Assembly (NCBI GenBank): GCA_031555505.1
Contig: JAVBUH010000028.1
Coordinates: 1 to 61,700 of the forward strand
DNA: 61,700 bases
Reading direction: 5' to 3'
Source: JAJDIA01 sp031555505
GTDB taxonomy: Bacteria; Bacteroidota; Bacteroidia; Bacteroidales; Tannerellaceae
Made by a program: the position numbers and the translations under genes. Positions 18,336-27,117 of this stretch are shown here, piece by piece (positions within the stretch are counted from its first letter, which is position 1; every line of letters begins with the position of its first letter). Under the pieces are notes generated by a model. It was not told the DNA's origin. It was given only the letters and a program-made list of their open reading frames with translations, and did not search any database.

Positions 18336-18429
18336 TTTTTTCAGTTTCAGCCCTTTAGCCACTCCTAACCGTCTGTCCGTCAGCCGCCAACACCTGAACC
18401 GTCTGCCTTCAGCCCTCCTTTCAGCGTGC
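18336..18429 (-). repeat. Left copy of an imperfect ~90-bp inverted repeat
   Basis: Read on the minus strand it contains GCTGAAAGGAGGGCTGAAGG and then a GGTTCAGG segment, matching the plus strand at 18920-19010 at most positions with small gaps. Both copies end in GGCTGAA plus an A-rich tail. The two copies face each other across the remnant and tandem array. Confidence 0.6.
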
Positions 18430-18442
18430 AGGAGAGCCAGCC

Positions 18443-18622
18443 TCAACCGTTGGTTGTATGCAGGCATTGTACCACCTTATAGCGGTTGCCTTTCTCTGTG
18501 TGGATTTTCTCAATGCCGAGGGCAGTCAGCACTTTGGCAAAGTGTTGGGGAGAGGCGGTACGCATAGCCGCCGGATATGCAAATCCAAACGGGGAAAAAT
18601 CAACTATCGAAAAGGCCTGCAT
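18443..18622 (-). pseudogene. DUF3874/VirE-type gene remnant (C-terminal piece)
   Basis: A 59-codon minus-strand frame ends at TGA 18445-18443. Its last 40 residues, including QHFAKVLTALGIEKIHTEK and GNRYKVV, look like the C-terminus of DUF3874 proteins (a helix-turn-helix-like end of VirE-type primase/helicase genes in Bacteroidales elements). The first ~20 residues have no likeness and a TAG lies just upstream, so about 90% of the gene is missing. The family link is from memory of the motif, not a search. Confidence 0.5.
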
Positions 18623-18693
18623 CTTCTATTGCAAACGCGCAGAAGAAGTATTGCAAACCTGCTGATGTTGTTTCGTCTCCACATAGCTGAAGA

Positions 18694-18832
18694 GATCATT
18701 TCACCGGTATGGAGGGATCATTCCACCAATATGGAGTTCTCTCCTCACAACTGTGAGACGAAGACCTCACAGCTGTGGAACGAGGACTTCACAGTTGTGG
18801 GACGAAGACTTTACAACTGTGGAACGAATAGT
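18694..18832. repeat. 22-bp tandem repeats with palindromic CACAGCTGTG core
   Basis: Four contiguous 22-bp units start at 18745, 18767, 18789 and 18811. Each has a core CACARYTGTG (second copy a perfect 10-bp palindrome; fourth copy degenerate, ACAACTGT) followed by GAACGARGACT. Two looser copies (ATCATTTCACCGGTATGGAG, ATCATTTCCACCAATATGGA) precede them from 18694. The 22-bp period is two helical turns, so the cores sit on one DNA face, as in iterons or arrayed operators. Confidence 0.8.
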
Positions 18833-18919
18833 GCATCACGGAGTCTGTAATTGCCCCTGCTTATGTCGGCGATAGATCTTGCTTATGCCGGTAACAGTGC
18901 ATACCGGTGTGGGACTGAA

Positions 18920-19010
18920 CCGGCTGAAGGAAGGGCTGAAGGCGGAGGGTTCAGGGGTAGCCCGCTGGAAGACAACCGGATAGGACCGGCTGAAAGGCTG
19001 AAGCAAAAAA
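18920..19010 (+). repeat. Right copy of the imperfect ~90-bp inverted repeat
   Basis: Contains GCTGAAGGAAGGGCTGAAGG and then GGTTCAGGGGTAG and ends GGCTGAAGCAAAAAAA; inverted relative to 18336-18429. It abuts the promoter of the esterase gene, so the element edge now forms part of that upstream region. Confidence 0.6.
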
Positions 19011-19011
19011 A

Positions 19012-19041
19012 TTGCATGCTGGGTAGAAAGCTGTATATTTG
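19012..19041 (+). promoter_or_regulatory. Promoter of the CE7 esterase (TTG-N19-TATATTTG)
   Basis: TTG at 19012-19014 and TATATTTG at 19034-19041 are separated by 19 nt, the classical Bacteroidota -33/-7 spacing. The start would be near 19048, about 50 nt before the ATG at 19100. The -33 element touches the right inverted repeat. Confidence 0.7.
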
Positions 19042-19099
19042 CATATCGGTTAACCCGTAGACAGCACAGCAGTACATTAATTATATAATAGATATACGC

Positions 19100-20404
19100 A
19101 TGAAAACACACACTATCCGGCAGTTCTTCTGCCTGCTGCTCGCCTTCCTGGCCATCGGCGAACTGGCAGCCCAACCGGCACGCCGACTGATTGAAGTAAA
19201 CATCGCGCCCGAACATGCGGACTGGAACTACAAACCGGGAGAAAAGGTAAAGTTCCTCGTCACCGTGACCCGTAACGATGTGCTATTGCCCAACGCGCAA
19301 CTGCGCTATGCCGTATCGGAAGATATGATGCCGGCGCGCGAAACAAAAACGATCACCCTCAAAGACGGCAAAGCCACCATCGACGCCGGTACCATGAAGC
19401 AAGCCGGATTCCTGCGCTGCCAGGCATGGGCCATCCATGAAGGACGCGAGTACGAAGGACGGGCTACTGCCGGGTTCAACGTATCGGCCATCCAGCCCAC
19501 TACGACCCTGCCGGCCGACTTCGTCCAGTTCTGGGACAAAGCCAAGGCCGAAAACGCCAAGATCCCGCTAAACCCGTTGGCGACCTTACTGCCCGAACGG
19601 TGTACCGATAAGGTGAACGTCTACCAGGTTGGTATCCAAAACTTCCGCAACGGCGGCCGCATCTACGGTATCCTCTGTATACCGAAAGCGGTAGGCAAAT
19701 ATGGCGCCATCCTGAAAGTGCCCGGCGCCGGCATCCGTCCCTACTATGGCGATGTGGCTACTGCCGAAAAAGGATATATCACGCTGGAGATCGGTATCCA
19801 TGGCATCCCCGTAACCCTGCCGAACAGCGTATACAACGAACTGGCCAACGGCGCCCTGGCCAATTACCAGGTGGCCAATCTCGACAACAAAGACGACTAT
19901 TATTACAAACGCGTCTACCTGGGTTGTGTACGCGCGGTGGATTATATTTTTACGCTCCCTGAATTCGACGGCTCCAATGTGGTGGTATGCGGTGGCAGCC
20001 AGGGAGGCGCCCTGTCGATCATTACCGCCGCCCTCGACCCGCGTATCAAAGGACTGGCCGCCTTCTACCCCGCTATCTGCGACCTGACCGGCTACGTGAA
20101 CGGACGCGCCGGCGGCTGGCCCCACATGTTCCGCGACGCCGACAAGAACGACAAAGTAACAGCTCAAAAAATAGAAACCTCCACATACTACGATGTAGTG
20201 AACTTCGCCCGCCAGTTAAAAGTACCCGGCTTCTACTCCATGGGCTACAACGACATGGTATGTCCGCCTACCTCCATGTATTCGGCCTACAACATGATCA
20301 CAGCCCCGAAAACCTTGCTGCTCATCGAAGAAACCGATCACTGGACCTATCCCGAACAGTGGGACGCTGCGATGGATTTCCTCTACAATATCCTTCCGCG
20401 CTAA
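19100..20404 (+). CDS. Carbohydrate acetyl esterase, CE7 / acetylxylan esterase family
   Basis: 434 residues with a signal peptide (MKTHTIRQFFCLLLAFLAIG, cleaved near AAQ-PA). An N-terminal beta-sandwich (about 30-130) precedes the alpha/beta-hydrolase domain. The nucleophile is S300 in VVVCGGSQGGALS; the histidine is H414 in EETDHWTYPEQ and an aspartate precedes it. The family removes acetyl groups from xylan, xylo-oligosaccharides or cephalosporin C. Secreted two-domain forms are common in Bacteroidales. It is a single-gene unit between its promoter and the terminator at 20426-20490. Confidence 0.9.
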   Translation: MKTHTIRQFFCLLLAFLAIGELAAQPARRLIEVNIAPEHADWNYKPGEKVKFLVTVTRNDVLLPNAQLRYAVSEDMMPARETKTITLKDGKATIDAGTMKQAGFLRCQAWAIHEGREYEGRATAGFNVSAIQPTTTLPADFVQFWDKAKAENAKIPLNPLATLLPERCTDKVNVYQVGIQNFRNGGRIYGILCIPKAVGKYGAILKVPGAGIRPYYGDVATAEKGYITLEIGIHGIPVTLPNSVYNELANGALANYQVANLDNKDDYYYKRVYLGCVRAVDYIFTLPEFDGSNVVVCGGSQGGALSIITAALDPRIKGLAAFYPAICDLTGYVNGRAGGWPHMFRDADKNDKVTAQKIETSTYYDVVNFARQLKVPGFYSMGYNDMVCPPTSMYSAYNMITAPKTLLLIEETDHWTYPEQWDAAMDFLYNILPR

Positions 20405-20425
20405 ACACATTCGTACGAAAATAAT

Positions 20426-20490
20426 AACCGGCAAACATCCCTCGGGCTGCTTCTAATGGCTACCCATACGGTTGTTTGCCGGTTTCTTTT
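20426..20490 (+). terminator. Terminator of the CE7 esterase gene
   Basis: A 12-bp perfect stem (AACCGGCAAACA at 20426-20437 with TGTTTGCCGGTT at 20473-20484) around a 35-nt loop is followed by TCTTTT. The loop is long for an intrinsic terminator but the arms are exact. Confidence 0.55.
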
Positions 20491-20741
20491 CAGAAAGCCG
20501 TATTTGCACAGTAATTTATTTACACTATTGCATGAAATCCAGTTTACGCAGCCCGGCCTCGCTCCCATCAAGATAATATAGATGAAAGCACAACAAGGCC
20601 TGAATGACGAAGGCTGTGTGTCATATCATATACAAGTAAGTGTCGTTTCAGCTTTGGCGGAATCTGAATATAAGTCAGCAAAAACAAGTGGAAGCATGGA
20701 CATTTTATGAACATTTCTCATAGCCGGTAAAAAAGAATCAG

Positions 20742-20749
20742 TAGATTTG
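20742..20749 (+). promoter_or_regulatory. -7 box TAGATTTG before the MG2-type gene
   Basis: TAGATTTG fits TAnnTTTG; a start near 20756 leaves a leader of about 35 nt to the ATG at 20791. Confidence 0.55.
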
Positions 20750-20790
20750 TGAGAGGCTCAAAAACCCACAAAATCGGACTGTAGTAATAA

Positions 20791-22558
20791 ATGAAAAAAC
20801 GCTATCTGATCATATCGCTTTATTCCCTGCTCCCGGGGATCTTGCTTGGACAAACGGAAATAGAAACTTCCTTTCGCCAGGTGGAAGAAAGCCTGATGAA
20901 TCAACTGAGCATATATCCACAGGAAAAAATTCACGTACATACCGACAGGGACTATTATGTGCCCGGCGAAAAGATCTGGTTGAAGGCGTATGTGACAGAC
21001 GCTGCTATCCACCAGGGGCAAACGGCCAGCCGATATGTCTATGCCGAATTAATCGATGCCGACGAATCACTGGTAGACCGGGTAATGATACGACCTACCG
21101 ATGATGGTCTGTTTCACGGACACCTCTTCCTGTCCGAACGCATCCCGGAAGGCAACTACACGCTGCGCGCCTATACCCGGTATATGGAGAATCTGGGCGA
21201 TGATTATTTCTTTAAGAAAAACATCCGTATCGGGGAACTGCCTTCCGCCGTCAAACAAGCTGTTCAAGCGAAGCAAGCAAAGAAAGAGAAAAAGCAGGAA
21301 GAGGACTTCGACGTATCTTTTTTCCCCGAGGGAGGTAATCTGCCGGAAGGCGTATTATGCAGGGTTGCATTTAAGGCATTAAACAAACAGGGGTATCCGG
21401 AAGTAATCTCGGGCAACGTAGTGAATGAGCAGGAGGCAGAAATTGCCTCTGTTCAAACGTTTCATGCCGGCATGGGAGTGTTCAGCTATATACCCGAACA
21501 GGGGAAGCGGTACTACCTGAAATGTCGGAACGGGAATGGGTTGGAAAAGCAATTCGAACTGCCTGCAGTGGATACAAAAGCCTGCACACTGACCGCATTG
21601 TGGAGAAACAACAAGTTACAGGTTGGTGTGCAAAAAGCAATCCACAGTCCGGAAGTTCCCTGTTACCTGCTGGCGCATTGCCGGGGACTAGTGCTTCATT
21701 TCTCGGTATGGGATCTTCAAAAAGAAGTGATCGCCTTTGCCGAAGAACAACTCCCTGCCGGTGTGATACAGTTTGTATTGTTAGACAAACAGATGAATCC
21801 GCTCAGTGAACGGTTAGTATTCAGTAAGCATGACGACGGGACAAAGGTAGCCCTTCACACGGATAAGACCGCTTATCACATACGGGATAGAGTCCTCACC
21901 TCCCTGTCAGTCACTGATGCAGACGGGAACCCGTTGGCCGGTCATCTGTCGGCAGCCATCACCGACAACAAAGACCTCGCCGTAGATGCCACTACAACCA
22001 TCCTGTCGAGCCTCATGCTCACATCCGAGTTGAAAGGCTACATCGAAAATCCGGCCTATTACCTGCAAGACGATATATATTCGGCCACGGCATTGGACTA
22101 CCTGATGATGACACACGGATGGCGTAGATACAATGTGCCGGAAGTACTCAAAGGGAATCCGGCTCATCCACAGATTCCTTATGAGATAGGTCAGGAAATA
22201 TCAGGCAAGACCACTAGTCTGATGCTTGCCAAGCCGGTAGCCAACAGCAACGTATCCATCCTGGTCAACGGAGGCAAGGGAAAAATTCAATTATGCCCTA
22301 TATACACCTTTAGGCTACCAACAACCCGTCTCATTTTATGCTCCCCGCTACGAAACTGCTACCGCCCGGCATTTAAACAATCCCGATTACCGGACTACGA
22401 TTTATTGGAAACCCGATCTCATCCTGTCCGGGCAGGGAGAAGCCGATTTCGATTTCTACGCCTCCGACTTCCCCACCACATACTCCATTGTACTCGAAGG
22501 ACTAACCACAGATGGCCGCATCATCCGGCAGGTAGAACCAATACAAATTGAAAACTAA
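20791..22558 (+). pseudogene. MG2-domain / TonB-plug surface protein with internal deletion and frameshift
   Basis: The N-terminal part is sound: signal peptide, an MG2-like macroglobulin domain (EKIHVHTDRDYYVPGEKIWL near residue 45), then the repeated beta-sandwich domains of large Bacteroidota export-associated proteins. After VSILVNGGKGK (near residue 500, about 22290) the frame turns to nonsense and stops at 22551. In the +1 frame from about 22290 the correct C-terminus appears, including TPLGYQQPVSFYAPRYET and DGRIIRQVEPIQIEN, ending at 22558. Full homologues carry a regulatory-like domain and a TonB plug-like domain between these two points, so roughly 200-300 residues seem to be missing. 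The junction is therefore a deletion that also shifted frame. The shortened 586-residue product is probably not functional, unless the frame is restored by slippage at GGGAAAAATT. Confidence 0.75.
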
Positions 22559-22616
22559 AAAATCATAAACAAATAAATAATTAAGCACTTACGACCACAA
22601 CGTAACAAAATACATT

Positions 22617-22624
22617 TACCTTTG
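22617..22624 (+). promoter_or_regulatory. -7 box TACCTTTG before the 6-bladed propeller gene
   Basis: TACCTTTG matches TAnnTTTG; the start near 22631 would give a leader of about 37 nt to the ATG at 22668. Confidence 0.55.
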
Positions 22625-22667
22625 CCAGTATCATAAAGCTATTTCGTTAACCTTCAATTAGTGGCAT

Positions 22668-23924
22668 ATGAGAACACATTTCAACTTTGTATGGGTAGCC
22701 ATGGTCTCTATCCTCCCTCTTCTATTACCGGGATGTTCCGGGAAACGAACAGCGAAGATTACAGAGGAAGAGACAGTACTGCTTTCTCCCTATATGACCA
22801 ACCTGGGAGAATGTGCTTCCGGGCCAGCAGTAGCAGTCAATCTGTCGGAAGTAGCACAGGAAATCGGTTATGTGGCGCTGGAAACAACACCGGCTTGCCT
22901 GCTTAAAAGGGTATATCAACATGCATTCTACAACAATACGATACTGGTAAGCGATTTCAGCAACCTGTACCAGTTCAATAACCAGGGAACTTTTATGGGA
23001 AAGATAGGCAGCAAAGGATCCGGCCCGGCTGATTATACATATATTACAACGATAATCAAGAATGATGATGCCTCCCGGTTCTACCTGTTCACTCGGGGAA
23101 AAATTAACATCTATGACGAAAAGGTAGATTTTCTGCAATCTGTACCCTTTAGTGACAGGGATCTTCCCGTATACTGCGGGATTATGCTTTCACCAGAAGA
23201 GTTCCTTGTTTATCTCGGGAGTTCTTTCAAAGTCATAGGGGATACAACCAGCGTCTATTCGCTGGCCAAAGTGAATGTATCAGGACAAGTCATTTGTAAA
23301 CTACCGAACCGGTCTCCCATAGACCATTCCTCTCCTGGAATGGTGGCAGGAGCTGTTCCACTGTATAGATTTGATAATGCGATCCGGTTTATGGATTATG
23401 GTTGTGATACACTTTGCACCCTAACGGCAGAAAATGAATTCATTCCTTATGCTATTTGTTCCCTGGGAGCGATGAAGTGTGATCCTAAAATAGGTGGTAG
23501 TCCACAAGAATTGGAAGCACTATCGTCTAAACTGCGGATCGAAACGGTATGCGAAGATCACCGTTTCCTGTACATAACACTCGAATGGGGTGTTTCGGGA
23601 AAATATCAATATATATTATTTGATAAAAAAACCGGTCAGACACGAAATGTTGGTAACGAAGGACTGGTGAATGACCTTGACGGCGGTCTTCCGTTCTTCC
23701 CACAACAAATAGAAAAAGACGGTACAATGATAATGTGGGTGACAGCAGAGGCTTTAATCGAAAAGATAGAAAAACAAAACCACTCCAAACTGAAAGAACA
23801 GTATGGAGCGGCTTATGAGAATATCAGCCAACTGGCCTCGCGGCTATCCCCGGATGATAATCATATACTGATTACCACCCACCAGGGAACACAAACTACC
23901 AACTATCCGTCCGGAAGGGAATGA
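22668..23924 (+). CDS. 6-bladed beta-propeller lipoprotein (PF17170 type)
   Basis: 418 residues. The lipobox (LLLPGC) lies near residue 23, followed by the family opener VNLSEVAQEIGYVALETTP and the first blade with FNNQGTFMGKIGSKGSGPAD. These lipoproteins are abundant in Bacteroides and Parabacteroides and are of unknown function; they often occur with small NVEALA peptides, none of which I see here. The stop codon overlaps the 3' end of the convergent esterase gene by 29 bp (23896-23924), so the two transcripts must overlap. Confidence 0.85.
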   Translation: MRTHFNFVWVAMVSILPLLLPGCSGKRTAKITEEETVLLSPYMTNLGECASGPAVAVNLSEVAQEIGYVALETTPACLLKRVYQHAFYNNTILVSDFSNLYQFNNQGTFMGKIGSKGSGPADYTYITTIIKNDDASRFYLFTRGKINIYDEKVDFLQSVPFSDRDLPVYCGIMLSPEEFLVYLGSSFKVIGDTTSVYSLAKVNVSGQVICKLPNRSPIDHSSPGMVAGAVPLYRFDNAIRFMDYGCDTLCTLTAENEFIPYAICSLGAMKCDPKIGGSPQELEALSSKLRIETVCEDHRFLYITLEWGVSGKYQYILFDKKTGQTRNVGNEGLVNDLDGGLPFFPQQIEKDGTMIMWVTAEALIEKIEKQNHSKLKEQYGAAYENISQLASRLSPDDNHILITTHQGTQTTNYPSGRE

Positions 23925-25323
23925 CCGGCAGGTTGCGATGGTTGCGGAGGTTGCCGATCTGGAAGTTGCGGAAACAGTAACGGACGGCGAGCGGAGCTTT
24001 GACGGCGGCGGAAGAGACGATGAGGGTGCGCTTACTCCGGTCGATCGATACATCGGCGGGATGGAACACTTTGTCGGCTCCGGCTATTTCAAAGCCTTCG
24101 ATACCAATCCAGGGACTGAAGCCATCGGGAGCGTTATTGAACGAGAGTTCGATCTTGTTGCCTTCTATCTTCATCTCCTTGTAAGAAGGGGATTCGGCGG
24201 CGATGGAGGTGAAACCGTATGTTTTGTTCAAGGCCTGATAGCCGATGCGTTCACCTACATCTTGTTTGTTCCAGGGATGGATCTGCGGGGCTTCGTAAGG
24301 TTCCACCAGGTCGTTTGTACTGATCATGCCACTGTGGGGAATGAAGGACTGGGCTTTGAACTGGGCTTCACGCAGGAGGGCACCACTGATGCCGTTGCTG
24401 TTGTCTTCATAATTATACGGAGCAATCTCTACATAATAGAAAGGCAGTTCGTCGTTACCCCAAAGCGAACGCCAGTGTTGCACCATGGTAGCCAGACGTT
24501 CGGCATAGGTAGCGGCCTTCCCCACATTGCTGCATCCCTGATACCAGATAAAACCTTTGATAGTATACGGAGAAGAAGGTTTGAGTAGGCCGTTGTACAT
24601 GATCATCGGCTGGAGGTATTCCATTCCTTCCTTGCTACCGGCTTTACGCAGGTCTTCATCCGGATACGTTTCCAATATTTCTTTCGGCAACCAGCCTTCC
24701 ACACGGGAGCCACCCCAGGCACAGGAGATGATACCTACGGGCACATGAAGCGTGCGTTCGAGTGTAAGCGCATAGAAGTAGGCAGTGGCACTGAACCCGG
24801 GGGCATTCGCAGGATCGGATACTTTCCAGCTGCCATTCGCATACGACTGCGGCGTAAGGGCGCCTTTGCGCTCGATGGTGGCCATACGGATACCGGGATG
24901 GTTACCGGCATCGGCAATCACATTATTGGCATTGCGGATGGGACAGTTCCAGAATCCATTGAGCGGCATTTCCATATTGGACTGACCGGAAGCAAACCAG
25001 ACCTCGCCGATGAGCACATCTTCGATGGTCAACGGTTCGCCATCACTGATAGTGATCGTTTGCGGTTTGAAAGTGGCAACGGGCGTATGCAGTTGCATCT
25101 CCCACCGGCCGTTGGCATCGGCGACCACTCTGACAGGTGTCTTGGTAAGCCAGGAGGTATTGACGGATACCTCCTGATTGGGATTGGCCTCTCCCCAGAG
25201 GCGGATAACCGTTTGCTGTTGCAGCACCATGTGGTCGCTGATGAGTCCGGGTAATTTCACTTTAGCACCTGCGTCAGGCAACAAACAGGCTAGCAGGAAG
25301 ACAAGGATTCCTTTTGCTTTCAT
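23896..25323 (-). CDS. Sialate O-acetylesterase (SGNH hydrolase)
   Basis: 475 residues with a signal peptide (ending near GAKVKLP). The SGNH block I motif is GEVWFASGQSNMEMPL, with the nucleophilic serine in GQSNM; the C-terminal catalytic block is APQIHPWNKQDVGERI. The N-terminal beta domain (LPGLISDHMVLQQQ) is typical. It removes 9-O-acetyl groups from sialic acid or acetyl groups from other glycans in the periplasm. It is followed 47 nt later, on the same strand, by nothing related; the gene upstream (25371) is a metallo-hydrolase 47 nt away, probably the first gene of the same unit. Confidence 0.9.
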   Translation of the reverse strand: MKAKGILVFLLACLLPDAGAKVKLPGLISDHMVLQQQTVIRLWGEANPNQEVSVNTSWLTKTPVRVVADANGRWEMQLHTPVATFKPQTITISDGEPLTIEDVLIGEVWFASGQSNMEMPLNGFWNCPIRNANNVIADAGNHPGIRMATIERKGALTPQSYANGSWKVSDPANAPGFSATAYFYALTLERTLHVPVGIISCAWGGSRVEGWLPKEILETYPDEDLRKAGSKEGMEYLQPMIMYNGLLKPSSPYTIKGFIWYQGCSNVGKAATYAERLATMVQHWRSLWGNDELPFYYVEIAPYNYEDNSNGISGALLREAQFKAQSFIPHSGMISTNDLVEPYEAPQIHPWNKQDVGERIGYQALNKTYGFTSIAAESPSYKEMKIEGNKIELSFNNAPDGFSPWIGIEGFEIAGADKVFHPADVSIDRSKRTLIVSSAAVKAPLAVRYCFRNFQIGNLRNHRNLPVIPFRTDSW

Positions 25324-25370
25324 ACGATTAGATTATACGATAAAACGAAACGGTACCAGTAAACGCCATC

Positions 25371-26219
25371 TTAGCGGGCAGGTGTGAACAGGTAGCCTGT
25401 GCCGGCCTCCGTCACCGTTCCGATGCCGGGATAAGCGATGTGCATACCGGCAATCGGCATACGGCCAGCCGTTACATATTCCAGTAGTTGCTTCCGGTAT
25501 TCAATAGCCTGCTCCGGATGCGTATCGTACGTCACTGCCACCTGCGGATAAGGCATCTGGATAGCCATTGCATGGGTAAGATCGCCCCAGATCAGCAATT
25601 GCTCCCCTTCCGATTTTACCAGGAAAGAGGTGTGTCCGGGCGTGTGTCCGTAGGAGGCAATGCCATAAATCCCGGGCAGAAGTGCGCTCTCTTCATGACC
25701 GGCCTCTTCCGGATCAAAGAGTTGAAGTTTATCTTTATACACCTCGATCACATTCTTTGCACCTCCCTCGATAGCCGCCCAATAGTTATGCTCAGGAGCG
25801 GAGATATACACCGTGGCATTCGGAAAAGCGGGCTTACCCTCGCGCAGCATACCGCCGATATGGTCGCCATGCATGTGGGTGATCAATACGGTGTTGATAT
25901 CTTCCGGTTTGACGCCCAGGAAGGCGAGGTTGTCGAACAACGACCTGCCATAGCCTGCATCCACCAGGATGATCTGCTGCGGCGTGCGGACCAGGAACGC
26001 ATTGGTAGCATTGGCGAAGGTACCGTCCGGAATGGCCTTGTCCATCATGTCAGGCGTGGCACCGATCAATATACGCGGATTACCCTGTCCCTGTCCTTCC
26101 GACAGGAGGCTTACCTGGAACGTACCCACACGCGTGGTGAATACATTTTCGTTAGACTGGGCATACAGGGAGCCGGCAATAAACATACACATCAAGATTG
26201 ATAATACGGACTTCTTCAT
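25371..26219 (-). CDS. Secreted metallo-beta-lactamase-fold hydrolase
   Basis: 282 residues with a signal peptide (MKKSVLSILMCMFIAGSLYA-QS). The zinc motif is HMHGDHIGG, with further ligands in SYGHTPGHTSF and GDLTHA. The fold covers lactonases, thiolesterases and lactamases; the product cannot be narrowed, though the long N-terminal region and spacing resemble quorum-quenching-type lactonases. It is encoded 47 nt upstream of the sialate esterase on the same strand. Confidence 0.85.
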   Translation of the reverse strand: MKKSVLSILMCMFIAGSLYAQSNENVFTTRVGTFQVSLLSEGQGQGNPRILIGATPDMMDKAIPDGTFANATNAFLVRTPQQIILVDAGYGRSLFDNLAFLGVKPEDINTVLITHMHGDHIGGMLREGKPAFPNATVYISAPEHNYWAAIEGGAKNVIEVYKDKLQLFDPEEAGHEESALLPGIYGIASYGHTPGHTSFLVKSEGEQLLIWGDLTHAMAIQMPYPQVAVTYDTHPEQAIEYRKQLLEYVTAGRMPIAGMHIAYPGIGTVTEAGTGYLFTPAR

Positions 26220-26261
26220 ACGTTCTCTATTTAATATTAACTGTTTCAGTTGTATAATTGT

Positions 26262-27107
26262 TCAGAAGGGAACATCTTCCCAACGGCCTTTCACCAGTTC
26301 GCGCGTAGTCCGGAAACCGGCTTGCCGGAGGCACTCAAAGGCATCGGCACGGCCGTCGTTCACCAGATCCGGGTAGTGGCAATCGGAGTTAACCATGACC
26401 GGGATACCGAACTGCTGCAACGTAGGCAGGTATTCGTCGTGCGGAAAAAGCTCCTTCTTCCGTTGCATATTCTTGGTATTGATCTCTACCATCAGACCCT
26501 TCTCGACAATCAGGGCCAGGCAATCGCAAAACAACGTATGATACCAGTTGTCATGCATGGAAAAAGCGCTGTAACGGCTACCATTCATCCTGATCTTGTC
26601 GATATGACCCACGATATCGAATCCGCCGGCCTCGATCATACGCATGGTAGAGCCGTAAAAGCGTTCAACAAGCAAACGGATATTTCCCCCGAAATGCTGT
26701 TCTACCGCTTCTTTATACTCTTCAAAAGCACCGTCGATACAGACCATATTTTCTTCGGCCAGATATCCAGGCAAGGGAAGGAAGTGGACGGAGCCGATAC
26801 GGTAATCGAGCGGCATCTCCTGGAAGTAAGGGATGGAGGGATTATAGGTCTCATCCAGGTAATCGATCTCCAACCCGGTATAAATTTCCAGCCGGTTGCT
26901 GTATTTCTGTTTGAGTCGGCCAACTTCCTGCAGATACTCGGATACGTCGGAAGCCGACATGTTCCAGCAGGTCTCGAAAGGCAACGGCGAATGAGAGGAG
27001 AACCCGTAGGCCCGGAATCCCTTGGCGATCGCAAAGCGGATAAATTCCTCCGGGGCACTCCTCCCATCACAGAATGTGCAATGACTGTGATAATTACTCA
27101 GTTGCAT
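26262..27107 (-). CDS. PHP-domain phosphatase (HisJ-type histidinol-phosphatase)
   Basis: 281 residues. The N-terminal metal motif is NYHSHCTFCDG (H7, H9), with later conserved blocks IYTGLEIDYLD, DIVGHIDKIR and MVNSDCHYPD, the standard PHP order for a trinuclear metal site. HisJ-type enzymes dephosphorylate histidinol phosphate, but the same family includes other phosphoesterases and no his genes lie near. It begins 10 nt upstream of kbl's stop, on the same strand, so the two could share a transcript. Confidence 0.85.
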   Translation of the reverse strand: MQLSNYHSHCTFCDGRSAPEEFIRFAIAKGFRAYGFSSHSPLPFETCWNMSASDVSEYLQEVGRLKQKYSNRLEIYTGLEIDYLDETYNPSIPYFQEMPLDYRIGSVHFLPLPGYLAEENMVCIDGAFEEYKEAVEQHFGGNIRLLVERFYGSTMRMIEAGGFDIVGHIDKIRMNGSRYSAFSMHDNWYHTLFCDCLALIVEKGLMVEINTKNMQRKKELFPHDEYLPTLQQFGIPVMVNSDCHYPDLVNDGRADAFECLRQAGFRTTRELVKGRWEDVPF

Positions 27108-27117
27108 GTAAAATAGC

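Larger units (their letters stand above)
18309..19011. other. Mobile-element debris between the FAD oxidoreductase and the esterase
   Basis: About 700 bp without an intact gene. Its parts are a pair of ~90-bp imperfect inverted repeats (18336-18429 and 18920-19010), a DUF3874-like gene remnant on the minus strand (18443-18622), and a 22-bp tandem repeat array (18694-18832). The layout suggests the decayed core of a VirE-type element. Confidence 0.6.
20405..20790. other. Intergenic region after the esterase
   Basis: 386 bp. The first part is a terminator hairpin (20426-20490) and the last part the promoter of the next gene (20742-20749). A 42-codon frame (20581-20709) begins ATG but lacks a family likeness or a signal peptide; I do not call it. 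No RNA gene seen. Confidence 0.5.

Noticed and set aside
18694..18832. 22-bp repeats considered as a CRISPR array
   Set aside because: The units are contiguous with no spacers, diverge from one another and lack cas genes nearby.
20581..20709. 42-codon frame before the MG2-type gene, considered as an NVEALA-type peptide
   Set aside because: It has no signal peptide and no NVEALA motif, and its product is polar throughout.
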